DNA of 64,000 nucleotides from CAVVFX01 sp963747535 (GTDB lineage Bacteria; Acidobacteriota; Terriglobia; Bryobacterales; Bryobacteraceae), in contig CAVVFX010000025.1 of the NCBI GenBank assembly GCA_963747535.1, positions 1-64,000 on the forward strand, read 5' to 3'. Numbering within the stretch: the first letter of the stretch is position 1; each line of letters starts with the position of its first letter. The notes beneath the pieces were generated by a model. That model ran no database searches, had not been told where the DNA came from, and saw nothing but the letters and a program-made list of their open reading frames with translations. The position numbers and the translations under genes were made by a program. Of this stretch, positions 1 to 8,858 are shown piece by piece.

Positions 1-450
1 GGTCGCGATGTTTGTCCCCAGCATTCTCACAATAATTCCGGGCTGGTTGGTCAGATTGGTGTCGGCTCGGGATGTCGATGTTGGAGCTAGGTCAGGATAG
101 GATACTCGCCCGTATAGGCAGACTGCGGTATCCCAGGCATCAAAGGCGGGATTTGGAGCGCCCGGCAAAAACGGCCGGGCGGTCTTCGCGTTTTATAGCC
201 CAAGGCCTCCGCTCAGAGACTTCACCGATGAAATTAGGGTTTTCGTTGAACCCCTTCAGAAAGGCTGACAGTGATAATTGGCGCTGCGCCCGATGCAGAG
301 CAGTTGCTACGAATAACGAAACCCTCCGGCACACGATGAGTGCACCGGAGGGTCTCTCGTAAGCCGATTTCTTCGGAGCCAGCCCCGTCGCATCGGCCTT
401 GGGCATCCGCTCGGGCGCGACCCCTCGCGGATAGATCAATAACGTGACAA
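1..450. other. Gene-free left edge with two hairpins
   Basis: No convincing gene is seen here. The stretch lies downstream of the leftward transposon genes and holds two G+C-rich hairpins. One is near 158-183 (arms around GCCCGGC and GCCGGGC). The other is near 321-354 (arms ACCCTCCGG and CCGGAGGGT), followed by a short T-containing stretch. The second could terminate leftward or rightward transcription. The transposon's left terminal repeat may lie here, but no target duplication can be seen because the window starts inside the region. Confidence 0.4.
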
Positions 451-1461
451 CTAACTCTGTAACGGTAGCCGATAGCAACCGTTGTCCTGTACAATCCAGC
501 CTTGCTGGCAGGCGTCCGCGATGGCCAACTGCGCGGTTCGCTTGGAACATTCCGAGCGCTGCATGATTTGCTCGCGCAGTTGGTTGTAGCGTGCCGCCGG
601 TCCAACCTGTGTCAGCGCTGAGGTGACGTCGGAACGTTCCACCTTACGCCGGTTGGCGGACTCTGCGGTTGACGGCGACCCAGCTGCGGAGAACCACAGC
701 GTATGCGGATCGAGTTGCAGCAAGCGCGGAGGCTGCGCCACGGCGTAACGGAACTGGAAGCGCAGTTCGAGAGTGTTGAACTGTGGCGAAGGTTTGGTCA
801 GCAGCAGGTAACTATCGCCCACGGCGTGCAACGCCGAAGACCCGCGGAAGGCGCTGCCCACCTCGTCGCGAGTGATCGACTTGCGGACATGATGCACTAC
901 GATCAGCGCCGCTTTAGAAGCTTCGCGCAGACGCAGCAAGCTCTGGCACAACGCGGCCATAGAGCGCGTATCATTTTCGTCCTGATCATGCGCCGAGTAC
1001 AACGGGTCCAAGACGATCACTTCGGCAGCAGCTGCGCGGGCAGCGTGGAGAAAATGACTGAATCCCTGCGGCGCGCTGAGCAGGTGTCCACTGGCGCGCG
1101 TATCAACCAACAAGTGCTGATCGGCGGCCGAACCCACTGTCCGGCGCATGGACGCCAAACGGGAAACGAACTGCGCAGTGGGCAGTTCGAACTGACAGAC
1201 GAGGACGCGACGGGCAGCCGGTATGGTAAAGCCGGCGCGGTCCTGACCGGCGGCGAGCGCGAGCGCCAGATTGGCCACCAGCAAGCTCTTGCCGACCTTG
1301 GGTTCGCCACCCACAAACAGAATGCCCTGCGCGGGCAGCAGTCCGGGTTCGATCCAGCCGGCCGGTGGCGAACTGGGCTGCTGTTCGATCAACTGGCCCA
1401 AAGAAAGTACGGATGCAGGAGGCGCCGGCTTACGCGCGGCTCCATTCGCGGCGTTGCTCAT
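451..1461 (-). CDS. RepA-like AAA ATPase of transposon (accessory DNA-binding ATPase)
   Basis: This 336-residue protein has a RecA/RepA-type P-loop, GGEPKVGKSLLVANLAL, at about residues 50-67. A hydrophobic strand ending in LDPLYSAHD follows at about 150 and acts as Walker B, and a catalytic-region histidine lies in VVHHVRKS. The C-terminal 60 residues look like a winged helix. The family (AAA_25, related to plasmid replicative helicase RepA) is known from plasmids and mobile elements. Its start overlaps the upstream ATPase stop as ATGA, so it is the fourth gene of a tightly coupled transposon operon. I infer a role in target or DNA handling during transposition. The exact function in this transposon family is not established. 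Confidence 0.75.
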   Translation of the reverse strand: MSNAANGAARKPAPPASVLSLGQLIEQQPSSPPAGWIEPGLLPAQGILFVGGEPKVGKSLLVANLALALAAGQDRAGFTIPAARRVLVCQFELPTAQFVSRLASMRRTVGSAADQHLLVDTRASGHLLSAPQGFSHFLHAARAAAAEVIVLDPLYSAHDQDENDTRSMAALCQSLLRLREASKAALIVVHHVRKSITRDEVGSAFRGSSALHAVGDSYLLLTKPSPQFNTLELRFQFRYAVAQPPRLLQLDPHTLWFSAAGSPSTAESANRRKVERSDVTSALTQVGPAARYNQLREQIMQRSECSKRTAQLAIADACQQGWIVQDNGCYRLPLQS

Positions 1462-2258
1462 AGCAGAGCCTCCTGCACGGCATCCAGCAGAATGGCTTCA
1501 TCCACCCCGGAAGCCTTGCGTGCAGCGGCCAGTCGCAAGGCCGTCAAGGCGAGTTTGTTGACCTTGCGCAAGATACCTTTGGTCGCCTGATATAAAGCCT
1601 GGCGCGCGGTCTCGTCAAACAACGGTTGCGTGACGCCGGAGGCTTTCAGTTGATGCGCGAGGTAGGCGTCGAACTCCTCGCGCGAGAGTCCTTCGAGGTG
1701 ATACTGTACGCCGATGCGTTGACGTAACGCTTCATGCATCTGAAGCGATAGCGTGCGGCGCAGCAGCGGCTGACCGACCAGCAGAAGCGTCAGATAACGC
1801 GAAGAATCCATATCGAAGTTCAACAGCAGCGGCAGTTGTTCCAGGGCCGCATGCGGCAGCAACTGAGCTTCGTCGCAGATCAGAATGGGATGCTGTTTCT
1901 TACTCTGGTGCAGACGCACCACAGCGCCGGCGATCTGGCGTGCTAAATCGCCCCGGTGGTGGGCTGGTTCAAGATCCAGTTCGAGAGCCACCTGACGCAA
2001 TAGATCCAGCGCCGAGCCGGTGGCAAAGTGCACGTAGAGAATCTTGTACTGATTGGGATTGAGTGAGGCCGTGAAAGCGCGCGCCGCGGTAGACTTGCCC
2101 GCACCCACTTCGCCGGTGAGCAGACCCGCACCATGATGCTGGGCCAGAAACTCGAAGCGGGTCTTGAGTTGATTCCAGGCCTGCGAAGCAAACAGTTGCT
2201 TGACGTCGGGGCTGTCGGAAAACGGCTGTTTCTTGAAACCGAAGAAGGACTCCCACAT
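1458..2258 (-). CDS. ExeA/TniB-like AAA+ transposition ATPase
   Basis: This 266-residue AAA+ protein starts MWESFFGFKKQPF, typical of ExeA-like ATPases. Walker A is LLTGEVGAGKSTAAR (about residues 45-60) and Walker B is ILICDEAQLL (about 125-135). TniB, IstB and TnsC relatives use ATP to pick a target and activate a DDE transposase. The start lies 2 bp after the transposase stop and has a GGAG ribosome-binding site inside the end of the transposase gene, so the two are translationally coupled. A closely similar protein is encoded at the right edge of the window from 63504. The function is assigned by family and operon position. Confidence 0.85.
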   Translation of the reverse strand: MWESFFGFKKQPFSDSPDVKQLFASQAWNQLKTRFEFLAQHHGAGLLTGEVGAGKSTAARAFTASLNPNQYKILYVHFATGSALDLLRQVALELDLEPAHHRGDLARQIAGAVVRLHQSKKQHPILICDEAQLLPHAALEQLPLLLNFDMDSSRYLTLLLVGQPLLRRTLSLQMHEALRQRIGVQYHLEGLSREEFDAYLAHQLKASGVTQPLFDETARQALYQATKGILRKVNKLALTALRLAAARKASGVDEAILLDAVQEALL

Positions 2259-2260
2259 GG

Positions 2261-3496
2261 CTACCGATGCTCCTTAAGAAGAGGTGGAGGCAGTTGACCG
2301 TTCAGCACCGGGTCCACCAGGCGCGCGGTGCCGTGCTCCTGCCCTTCGAAGTAAATGTCCACTTCGTTCAGATCGAGCGGATCGAAGCGCGCCTCAATGC
2401 GTTTGCCGGCCAGGTGCGGCGGCGCTTCAAAGAATCGGTTATGCAGCAGAAAGGTGCAATCGCGGCGCACCAGACGATCCAGGCGATGAAAGAACAGGCG
2501 GCGTAGATCGGTCCACGGAGGTAGTTGGCGGACGTGTTCGATATCGCGCTGCCAGCGCAGCAGCGGAGTCGATTGTAAGGTGCTGTGTTCGCGGCAATGG
2601 TAGACGGTGTCGATCCAATGCCACAGACGTTCGTTCAACTGTTCCAGCGTCAGCGTCTGTTTCGGATCGAGGCCCGCCAGAAACTGTTCGCGAACCGAGC
2701 GAAAGAAACGTTCGATCTTGCCACGCCCTTCGGGTTGATAGGGAGGCGTATGCACAATCAGCGTGCCGAGCGATGCCGCGATGCGCGCCAGTTGAATCGA
2801 GCGATAAATCTTGCCGTTGTCCATGTACAGGCGGACCGGCACGCCACGCGAGGCGATGGCGTGGCGCAGACAATCGAGGAAAGCATCAAGGCCCTGGTTG
2901 GGGTAGAACTGGGCGTGCGGGATCAGTCGGCTGGCATCGTCGAGCGTGGCCTGCAGGAAGACCTGCAATTTCCCGCCGCCGGGCCGCTGGACATACGGAC
3001 CAAACAGCATATCGGATTGCCAGAGTTGATTGGCAAACTCGACTTCGAACTTTTTGCGCGCGGTCGCGTCGGCGGCGAGCAACTGACGGGCGGTAAGTCC
3101 GTGGGCTCGCAGAAAGCGATACAGCGTGGAGGCCGAGATCTCCTGCTCGTCGGGCAGGGCCAGTTCCCGCAACAAAGCCGTACCGGTACGATGCGGATTC
3201 TCGCGCTGGAGCCGTTCGATCAATGCGGCGGTAGCGGCGGGGATGACGCGAGTTTGTCCGCGATCCTGGCGTGGTTTGGGAGCCAGCGCCGTGAAGCCGT
3301 GGCGGCGATACTGCAACGTCCATTCGAGCAAGGTGTCGGTGGATACCGAGGTGCGGCGGGAATAGGGAATGTCATAGCAACGGGCCGCAACTTCCTGGGC
3401 GCGTCGCGTGAGCTCGCCTCTGGGCAGTGTTTCCAAAACCAGCGGCGCGATTAATCCGTAGCGAAAAAGCGCGATTTTTTCGGCTTTGTCGTCCAT
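2261..3496 (-). CDS. DDE (Mu/TniA-like, rve-domain) transposase
   Basis: This 411-residue transposase has an N-terminal helix-turn-helix region (about residues 1-120) and an integrase core. The acidic residues are visible as QSDMLFGPY (first D), LYMDNGKIY (second D) and GRGKIERFF (E). The C-terminal beta region ends about 60 residues past a second R-rich segment. I chose the ATG at 3496 over an upstream in-frame ATG because the paralogue at 62197 begins with the same MDxKAEKxALFRYGL. A clear AGGAG site also sits just upstream. It catalyses strand transfer and works with the ATPase that follows it. Confidence 0.9.
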   Translation of the reverse strand: MDDKAEKIALFRYGLIAPLVLETLPRGELTRRAQEVAARCYDIPYSRRTSVSTDTLLEWTLQYRRHGFTALAPKPRQDRGQTRVIPAATAALIERLQRENPHRTGTALLRELALPDEQEISASTLYRFLRAHGLTARQLLAADATARKKFEVEFANQLWQSDMLFGPYVQRPGGGKLQVFLQATLDDASRLIPHAQFYPNQGLDAFLDCLRHAIASRGVPVRLYMDNGKIYRSIQLARIAASLGTLIVHTPPYQPEGRGKIERFFRSVREQFLAGLDPKQTLTLEQLNERLWHWIDTVYHCREHSTLQSTPLLRWQRDIEHVRQLPPWTDLRRLFFHRLDRLVRRDCTFLLHNRFFEAPPHLAGKRIEARFDPLDLNEVDIYFEGQEHGTARLVDPVLNGQLPPPLLKEHR

Positions 3497-3543
3497 CTTT
3501 TTCTCTCCTGTTGAAGAGCGTAAGGTGAGCATGGGCCTGGAGG

Positions 3544-4170
3544 CTAGACAAGTGTTGTGTGGGGACGCTCGCCCGATTCCGGCGGGGCGGAGACTGCGGC
3601 GCGAAGACCGCGCGGAGCGAGACTGCGCGGCCAGCCCAGCAGGTGACTGCGCAGTTGGGAGAAAAGGAAGCGGTGGGCTGGAATCCAGCGCGTGGCGGCG
3701 AGCATGCACAAGGCCCGCTGGACAAAGCCCGGCGCGGGTGCGGGTTCGGTCAACGCCGCCAACGCGACGCAGAGAGGCTCAGCTTGTCGGCGAAAGCGCC
3801 GGACCCAGAACTGGCCTCGCTGATAAGTCATCGCGAACAATAGCGTCGCGGTGACGGATTGCCAGAGCTTGTTTTCCAGCAGACGTGCAGTGAGGACCAG
3901 CGCGATCACCGTGATACTGGACCGCAAGTATGGCAGCACGAATTCAGGCAGCAACGACACCGTGCGCCGGCAAGCGAGACATAAGTAGCGGCGCACGCGC
4001 AACGAGCCATCGAAGTTCAGGCACGTCAGCGTGCGGGTGTAAAAGCCGTGTGCGGTGAGCGGCCGTTGGGTTTGGCATTGCGGACAGTGGCGCGGCCGGT
4101 GGAGATCGATGTCGTCGAGTTGCTGCTCGTATTGCTGGACGGACCCGGCAAATGGGTGTAGGATTTGCAT
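3544..4170 (-). CDS. DUF6431-like zinc-ribbon protein, first gene of transposon
   Basis: This protein is about 208 residues long and begins MQILHPFAGSVQQY. It carries two cysteine pairs, HCPQC (about residue 30) and CLAC (about 62), that look like a zinc ribbon. It is otherwise rich in basic and aromatic residues, with a YQRGQFWVRRF segment near residue 115. The ATG at 4170 is chosen because the right-hand copy starts identically at 61518; the open frame extends further upstream. The gene precedes the transposase by about 50 bp and looks like the promoter-proximal gene of the element. I know the family only as a transposon-associated protein of unknown function; DNA binding is inferred from the zinc ribbon. 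Confidence 0.65.
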   Translation of the reverse strand: MQILHPFAGSVQQYEQQLDDIDLHRPRHCPQCQTQRPLTAHGFYTRTLTCLNFDGSLRVRRYLCLACRRTVSLLPEFVLPYLRSSITVIALVLTARLLENKLWQSVTATLLFAMTYQRGQFWVRRFRRQAEPLCVALAALTEPAPAPGFVQRALCMLAATRWIPAHRFLFSQLRSHLLGWPRSLAPRGLRAAVSAPPESGERPHTTLV

Positions 4171-4283
4171 TGTGTAGGTGGCAGACCCATATGGGTCTGT
4201 CCTTTCTCCTGGGAGTTGCGTTCCCAGGTCGCTCAACGCGGGAGAATTTGCCGTTCTCCCGCGTTTCCTTTGAGCATCCTACA
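4157..4283 (-). promoter_or_regulatory. Structured transposon leader bracketed by TGTAGGAT inverted repeats
   Basis: Read on the minus strand, TGTAGGAT (4283-4276) is followed by two hairpins: a GCGGGAGAA/TTCTCCCGC stem, then a CCTGGGA/TCCCAGG stem. A third stem, CAGACCCATATGGGTCTG, comes next, then the gene start whose codons spell ATCCTACA, the complement of the first motif. The right-hand transposon copy has the same plan at 61413-61531 with different stem sequences. Conserved structure with changed sequence suggests function, perhaps transposon end recognition or leader control; this is inference. Confidence 0.45.
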
Positions 4284-4548
4284 AGTGTTAGAGCTTTTGC
4301 TCCCGGACCGACGACCTATTCCTGGCTGGAATAGGGGGCCAACGGTTCTCCAGTGACGGACGCCCGGAACAGCGTAACCGTGTGATTCTGTTGGCCGCGA
4401 CGAGGGGCAGACCTATTCCTACCAGAAATAGGTCTGGAGAATTCTTCGCATGGCCTGCGCATGATGGGATAGATGCTCACGATCCCGCGCACCAGTCAGT
4501 TTCCGATACGCCTCCCGGGCGGAATCGCGCCGGCTTAGCCGGGGATCA
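4284..4548. other. Non-coding stretch with paired CCTATTCC hairpins
   Basis: Two short stem-loops use the same arms: CCTATTCCTGGCTGGAATAGG near 4315-4336, and AGACCTATTCC...AAATAGGTCT near 4410-4432. They lie between the transposon leader and the next gene and could be the outer transposon end or a bidirectional terminator. No gene was recognised. Confidence 0.35.
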
Positions 4549-5397
4549 ATGTGGGAAAACGCCAACGCGGGCGCCGAGAAAATCGTGACCCGTTACATCA
4601 CTGGTCGTGGCCTTGCACTGCTGTGCGGAGTCCATCACAGCGTCATTCAAGGCTTGACCTCCGACTGGTCTGAGTCGGTGCCCAAGGCGCGGGTATCCGC
4701 CATTCGAGACGTTTTGAATGCGCGCGGGCTTTCCTTCGATAAGCCCTATGTCGCTTCTTGGCAAAAGGGTAACGCTACCTTCTTTGCTTATCCAGATTCT
4801 ATCTGCTTAGCGGTCCTTGAGTACTATGCATTCGAGGCCAATCAGAACAACAAAGACGTTGCCGTTAAGAATTTTCGTGCCTTGGCTGGACATGCCTTGC
4901 GCGAGTTTATCTACGTTCAACTCGGTTACGATCCGAGCACAAACGTTCCCCAAGTCTGGAGACAGTTCCACGACCGAATGTCTCTGGTCTACAACGCAGT
5001 TCCGGCTGGTTACTTTGGCATCTTTAAAGAAATTTCGGAAATGATCGTCACATTAGGACAAGCTGGCCTGCATATCGACGACACGTTTGTTCCAGACATC
5101 AGCGTTGGGCAGCAGTGGTCGAAACATTGGACGACAAGCCTATATGACCTTCACTTCAGCGAGCGCATAAAATTCGACCACAATTATCCAGCCTACTTCC
5201 CTCAGTCTGTTTCTAACCCGCAGGAGGCGTGGTGCTACCCCGAGGCTGCACTTGGAGAGTTCAGGCGCTGGTTCCGAGAGACGTATATCGGAGAAGGTAA
5301 ATTTGCCGCTTACGTGCTAGGAAAAGCCAAGGCAATGCAGTTGCCTGTATCGTTTGCGCAACTTGCTATAGCTGCATACACGCCAGACGAGAAATAG
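4549..5397 (+). CDS. Hypothetical protein, island-encoded (possible phage-defence or regulatory protein)
   Basis: This is a 282-residue soluble protein with no signal peptide or membrane segment. The C-terminal half is rich in conserved-looking aromatic motifs: VPAGYFGIFKEI (about 160), VPDISVGQQWSKHW (about 185), YPAYFPQSVSNPQEAWCYP (about 215) and FRRWFRETYI (about 240). The motif spacing reminds me of the phage-encoded BstA/P63C-type proteins that often sit beside integrases. I cannot confirm this and the name should not be transferred. It is a single gene between the transposon and a low-G+C stretch, with no clear ribosome-binding site before the ATG at 4549. It is an open reading frame of good length and codon use, with unknown function. 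Confidence 0.6.
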   Translation: MWENANAGAEKIVTRYITGRGLALLCGVHHSVIQGLTSDWSESVPKARVSAIRDVLNARGLSFDKPYVASWQKGNATFFAYPDSICLAVLEYYAFEANQNNKDVAVKNFRALAGHALREFIYVQLGYDPSTNVPQVWRQFHDRMSLVYNAVPAGYFGIFKEISEMIVTLGQAGLHIDDTFVPDISVGQQWSKHWTTSLYDLHFSERIKFDHNYPAYFPQSVSNPQEAWCYPEAALGEFRRWFRETYIGEGKFAAYVLGKAKAMQLPVSFAQLAIAAYTPDEK

Positions 5398-5869
5398 ACC
5401 CCTTCGCCTTCCGTGCCCAACTAACATAAACAACCAACACAGCATCAGGACACTACCTGATTCCGGGGTCTCTCGGTCTCTCTCCCCTTGCCAGAGTCAG
5501 GCGACGCGTTGTAGACGCTCCTAGAGGCCTTGTAGGCTATCTGTAGTTGGGGTAAGTGAACTGGCGGCGTTTTAGCTTCGCTCTCCGCGATGAATGAAGA
5601 TGTTTTGAGTGGTTGTGACAGGGTGGGGTTCAGTCCGCGACCAAATCTACCCTGTACTTCACACCTAAGTCCATTTATCTTCCAAAACTAGGATAAGTAC
5701 AACATAACAATACAAAATCTCATAAGTTGGAGCCGCGAAAGACTGAAGTCAGCTATGTTTCATGCGTGAACCCCAGTTAAACCGGGTTTGGACGGCTTGA
5801 CAGCTCGGTTGTTACGAGGTCGAACTACGCACGAACGAAGTCAACCTTGCTCTGTCTCTCGGTGGTGTC
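5398..5869. other. Gene-free, A+T-richer stretch
   Basis: No gene longer than about 33 codons is supported. The sequence is visibly A+T-richer than the flanking transposon (for example around 5690-5750). It lies between two convergent genes, so terminators are expected, but no strong hairpin was recognised. Confidence 0.4.
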
Positions 5870-6682
5870 CTAATTTGCCTGTTGTGGTTTTTGTGTTTCT
5901 GGATTCATGTCGATGGATGGCGTGAATGTAGCGACCCATTTAGTCACGTTCTTCCAGTACACGCAGTCGATCCTCCCCGCCAGTTTCTGCCTGATGGGAA
6001 GTCCGCGAATCTTGTGCGAATGGGTGAAGATCGCACTTACTGGGAAGGATTCCGACCATGTTGGCTGCTCAAGGATAGCAACTCCCACATTAATCTCTAT
6101 CATCGTGGGACGATTCGGAGAGAGAAATGTTTTGTCAAATTCGCGCCTCTCATCACCAATCGTAATTTCCCCGCTGACGGTCAGCGGGAATGCGCTGGGG
6201 TTAATCAAGTCTACGGTGATTCTGATACGATCGTTGCGCGGCTTCTGGGCTCCCCAATTGGTAAGTTCTACCCACTGATCGAACTGAGTTTCCATCAATG
6301 CTGCTTGGCGCTCAATCGCTCTGAGGGTGCGAACGGCCAAGCACACGCCGAATCCGCCAATCAGTACAAGGCCGAAGGTCATATACCAATTGGCTTTGTC
6401 CATCCAGTCCTTCGGAATATCGGCGCGGACATCGAGCGGTTTGACCGTCGTGATGGATACTTGATCATCGTCCTTTTTATGCTGAGTTCCGCTCCCTTGT
6501 TTGGTCTGGGAGTCTTTAGGATTTACGACTACGGATGGCTTGATCTGTCCGGCTGGGTGCTGTTGACCGCCAGCCTGTCCCTCTGGTTTCTTGCTGCCAT
6601 CAGTGCCACGCTGGGGCGCTTGCCCTGGGATTGGTGGGACAACAACTAGCAAGAGAAAGCACAGCAGAATTTTAAACCTCAT
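5870..6682 (-). CDS. Hypothetical signal-anchored membrane protein
   Basis: This 270-residue protein begins with a signal-like stretch, MRFKILLCFLLLVVVPPI, followed by a low-complexity linker rich in Q, G, K and P (about 20-75). A second hydrophobic helix, WYMTFGLVLIGGFGVCLAV, lies near 105-123. The region TLRAIERQAALMETQFDQW after this helix looks like a short coiled coil. The remaining 130 residues look like a beta-rich soluble domain. I recognise the helix-plus-coil arrangement from many unnamed proteins in acidobacterial islands, but no function is known to me. It is monocistronic on the minus strand within the low-G+C island. Confidence 0.6.
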   Translation of the reverse strand: MRFKILLCFLLLVVVPPIPGQAPQRGTDGSKKPEGQAGGQQHPAGQIKPSVVVNPKDSQTKQGSGTQHKKDDDQVSITTVKPLDVRADIPKDWMDKANWYMTFGLVLIGGFGVCLAVRTLRAIERQAALMETQFDQWVELTNWGAQKPRNDRIRITVDLINPSAFPLTVSGEITIGDERREFDKTFLSPNRPTMIEINVGVAILEQPTWSESFPVSAIFTHSHKIRGLPIRQKLAGRIDCVYWKNVTKWVATFTPSIDMNPETQKPQQAN

Positions 6683-7218
6683 AGAAAAAATGTATCAAAT
6701 CGCGATTATCGGCTCTCTGTGCCAGGTTTCTAGTATTCGTTCAATCGAGCGGGTCCACTGTGGCAGTTATTCGGCGGCAATCTGGGAACTGGTACCACGA
6801 TTGGCTACCCAGTTAGACTGGTAACCACTGAGCCTAGGCTACTCCGCGTATCTTACCTTTCTCGGTGCTTTTGGCGACCGAGTTGGACTGGTCACATAGA
6901 CTATTCCCATGGCTTACGCCTTAGCTCTCGTATCTCTGCCAATATTCCCTGATGGCGGCGAATCTAAGCTGAGTGCACAGTGTGCAGTACGGGTAGTCCT
7001 ATAGAAGAGTAGCGGGTAGAGAGATAGAATTACAGATAAGTGTATTAGTGTCTATCAGTTGGAGGTAGGAATAAGCTGGGTAGGTCAGAGGCTACTGTTA
7101 GGTAAATGTCTTATCTCTCAATAGCTTACAGATTTTGCCATTACTATACTACACCATGTGAACGCTTCTCTTATTCTACAGCTAAAATTGTATAGATGCA
7201 AGCCTTGTATAAACTATT
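6683..7218. other. Gene-free A+T-rich stretch with one TGCACAGTGTGCA palindrome
   Basis: No gene is supported. It contains the palindrome TGCACAGTGTGCA at 6974-6986, which recurs at 8623-8635, and a run of short purine-rich segments (GTAGAGAGATAGAA near 7016). Low G+C and lack of genes would fit an origin or regulatory spacer of the island; this is inference only. Confidence 0.35.
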
Positions 7219-7770
7219 TTACAATTGTTTACAAATCCCGTAATACGTGAAACTATGGTACGAGGGTTGGTGTGCGTCGGAGTTCGGATATAGCTTATGC
7301 AATCTTCGCTCCTCTGCAAAGTCCAACGTCGGAGCATTCGCCGCTAACCATTCCACGCCCACGAGGGGCTTTTCAGGAACGGTTACAACCTCTTCAGGCA
7401 CGGCAACCTCTTCAGGAACCGACGCTACCGGTACTCGCACGGTGGGGAGCCACTCAAGTAATTTTGTTTGCCTGGTCTTCCCGTACCGTCTCTTCTCTCC
7501 GGCCTTCGGAACCAAGCCGTCAATGCAACCGGCTCCGCTGAGTTCCGCCAAGATCTCTGCCATCGTAGGAACCTTGCCACCGTACGATCTCACCACGTCA
7601 ACATACATCCTGATTTCTTCTTTGACGTCAGTAGCTCTGGGACAGGAGCACGTACACGGAGTACCGTCTAACTTGGGCCTGCAGCTATGGTGGTTCCTGC
7701 TTCGACAGTTACCACACGGGTTCGTTCCTATGAAGTACTTCGGTTTCGGCGGTCGGAAAAGGTAGGTCAT
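7219..7770 (-). CDS. Hypothetical cysteine-rich protein
   Basis: This 183-residue protein has an N-terminal metal-site-like cluster, CGNCRSRNHHSC followed by PCTCSCPRA (residues 18-46). A basic central part follows, then a short valine/proline/glutamate repeat (VPEEVAVPEEVVTVPEKP, about 118-135). No signal peptide is seen. The cysteine/histidine spacing suggests zinc binding, possibly DNA contact, but no known domain is recognised. It stands upstream of, and in the same direction as, nothing obvious; a second minus-strand gene begins about 470 bp to its right. Together with 7837-8241 and the 58-residue zinc protein at 8859 it belongs to the low-G+C island. Confidence 0.5.
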   Translation of the reverse strand: MTYLFRPPKPKYFIGTNPCGNCRSRNHHSCRPKLDGTPCTCSCPRATDVKEEIRMYVDVVRSYGGKVPTMAEILAELSGAGCIDGLVPKAGEKRRYGKTRQTKLLEWLPTVRVPVASVPEEVAVPEEVVTVPEKPLVGVEWLAANAPTLDFAEERRLHKLYPNSDAHQPSYHSFTYYGICKQL

Positions 7771-7836
7771 ATTTGGTGTAAGGGAAGGTTGGGCGGCGAC
7801 ACTGAGTTACTCACCGCCCCTTCGACAGTCTTAAGT

Positions 7837-8241
7837 CTACCGACGGCGTGAGTTCAGCTTACGCTCGGCTGCTATCCGCAAATCTGTTGCTACTTGCTCT
7901 AGCCGGTCATACTCAGCGGGATTGGTTCGCTTCAATTCTTGCGCCTTCATCCCATTCGCTTTCAGGCCGAAGTATTCTCCTACCCGCTCATCGGGAATGC
8001 GTCCTTGAGGAGCCTGAGGAGCCTGCATAGTTGGTGCGGTCGGGGTGACCGGGTTCGTCTGGCTCAATGCCGTTGGTGATTTGGTGAGCGAGGAGTCCAA
8101 CAAGAGGCCCAACACCTTGATATCCTCGTCAATCTTCCGCGTGTCCGCTGCGGATTTGGCCTGTAGTTCGTAGAATCCGCGTCTGACGTCGGCTATCGTT
8201 ATACGGAGTTCTCTGTCTTCTAGTTCTTCTTTAGCTGTCAA
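7837..8241 (-). CDS. Hypothetical coiled-coil protein
   Basis: This is a 134-residue hydrophilic protein. The first 55 residues look helical and charged (EELEDRELRITIADVRRG). A proline/threonine/glutamine linker occupies about 60-85, and a second charged helical part ends in AERKLNSRRR. The only in-frame start at the 5' end is TTG at 8241, preceded by AAAGG at a suitable distance. No domain is recognised. It probably shares a promoter region at 8242-8400 that holds a perfect inverted repeat, GAGGGTAA/TTACCCTC. A role in the mobile island is inferred only from location. Confidence 0.5.
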   Translation of the reverse strand: MTAKEELEDRELRITIADVRRGFYELQAKSAADTRKIDEDIKVLGLLLDSSLTKSPTALSQTNPVTPTAPTMQAPQAPQGRIPDERVGEYFGLKANGMKAQELKRTNPAEYDRLEQVATDLRIAAERKLNSRRR

Positions 8242-8858
8242 TTGGGTTGTACCTTTGAAAGAGATTTTGTGAGGCTGCTCGTAGGTTAGTAATTAGAGGG
8301 TAACCAGCACGTCGATTACCCTCCAACTCACAGATACCAACCCATTAACCAATATACCATGAAGTACGGCACTGTGTCAAGTACTTTGTCAAACAAAGCT
8401 TAGAGCGTTCTAACATGCTAGTTAGTCCATTCTAGATGCCGTTAGACCATTCTAAGACTTGCCACGGTGTGCACAGCGACTGCACAGTCTGATCCCACAG
8501 GACCCTCGCGCAAAAATTTACCTTCGCCCTTCATGCCTATAGAAACAGGCCCGGAGGGGTCTACTTTGTCCAGACCTGGCTACGTTTAGTCGTATGCGTC
8601 GGATACCTATGGATACTGGTTTTGCACAGTGTGCACAGTTACTTAAAAACCTGCTTTGAGGTCGGACCCTCCGACGCGGGTTGGTAGGTCCGAGTGATCC
8701 CCTACCCTGACCATGTTAATGGCCTACTCCGTTCCCCCTAGTACCACCTTGTCTGACTTAGGAACGCTAGGAACTCCCGAGTTACCACTTGACACCTTGA
8801 AAATGCGCGTTGACTACGTTCTCAACACGTGTAACACTTCAACTCGGAGGTTCCGTAT
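8242..8858. other. Gene-free regulatory-looking spacer
   Basis: No gene is seen. Two features stand out. The first is an 8-bp perfect inverted repeat, GAGGGTAA (8296-8303) and TTACCCTC (8316-8323), about 55 bp upstream of the gene ending at 7837. The second is the palindrome TGCACAGTGTGCA at 8623-8635, a second copy of the one at 6974. A looser relative (GTGTGCACAGCGACTGCACAG) lies near 8468. These may be binding sites of an island regulator. Confidence 0.4.

Noticed and set aside
2585..3454. 289-codon plus-strand frame over the transposase
   Set aside because: Shadow of the transposase codons; no start signal or domain.
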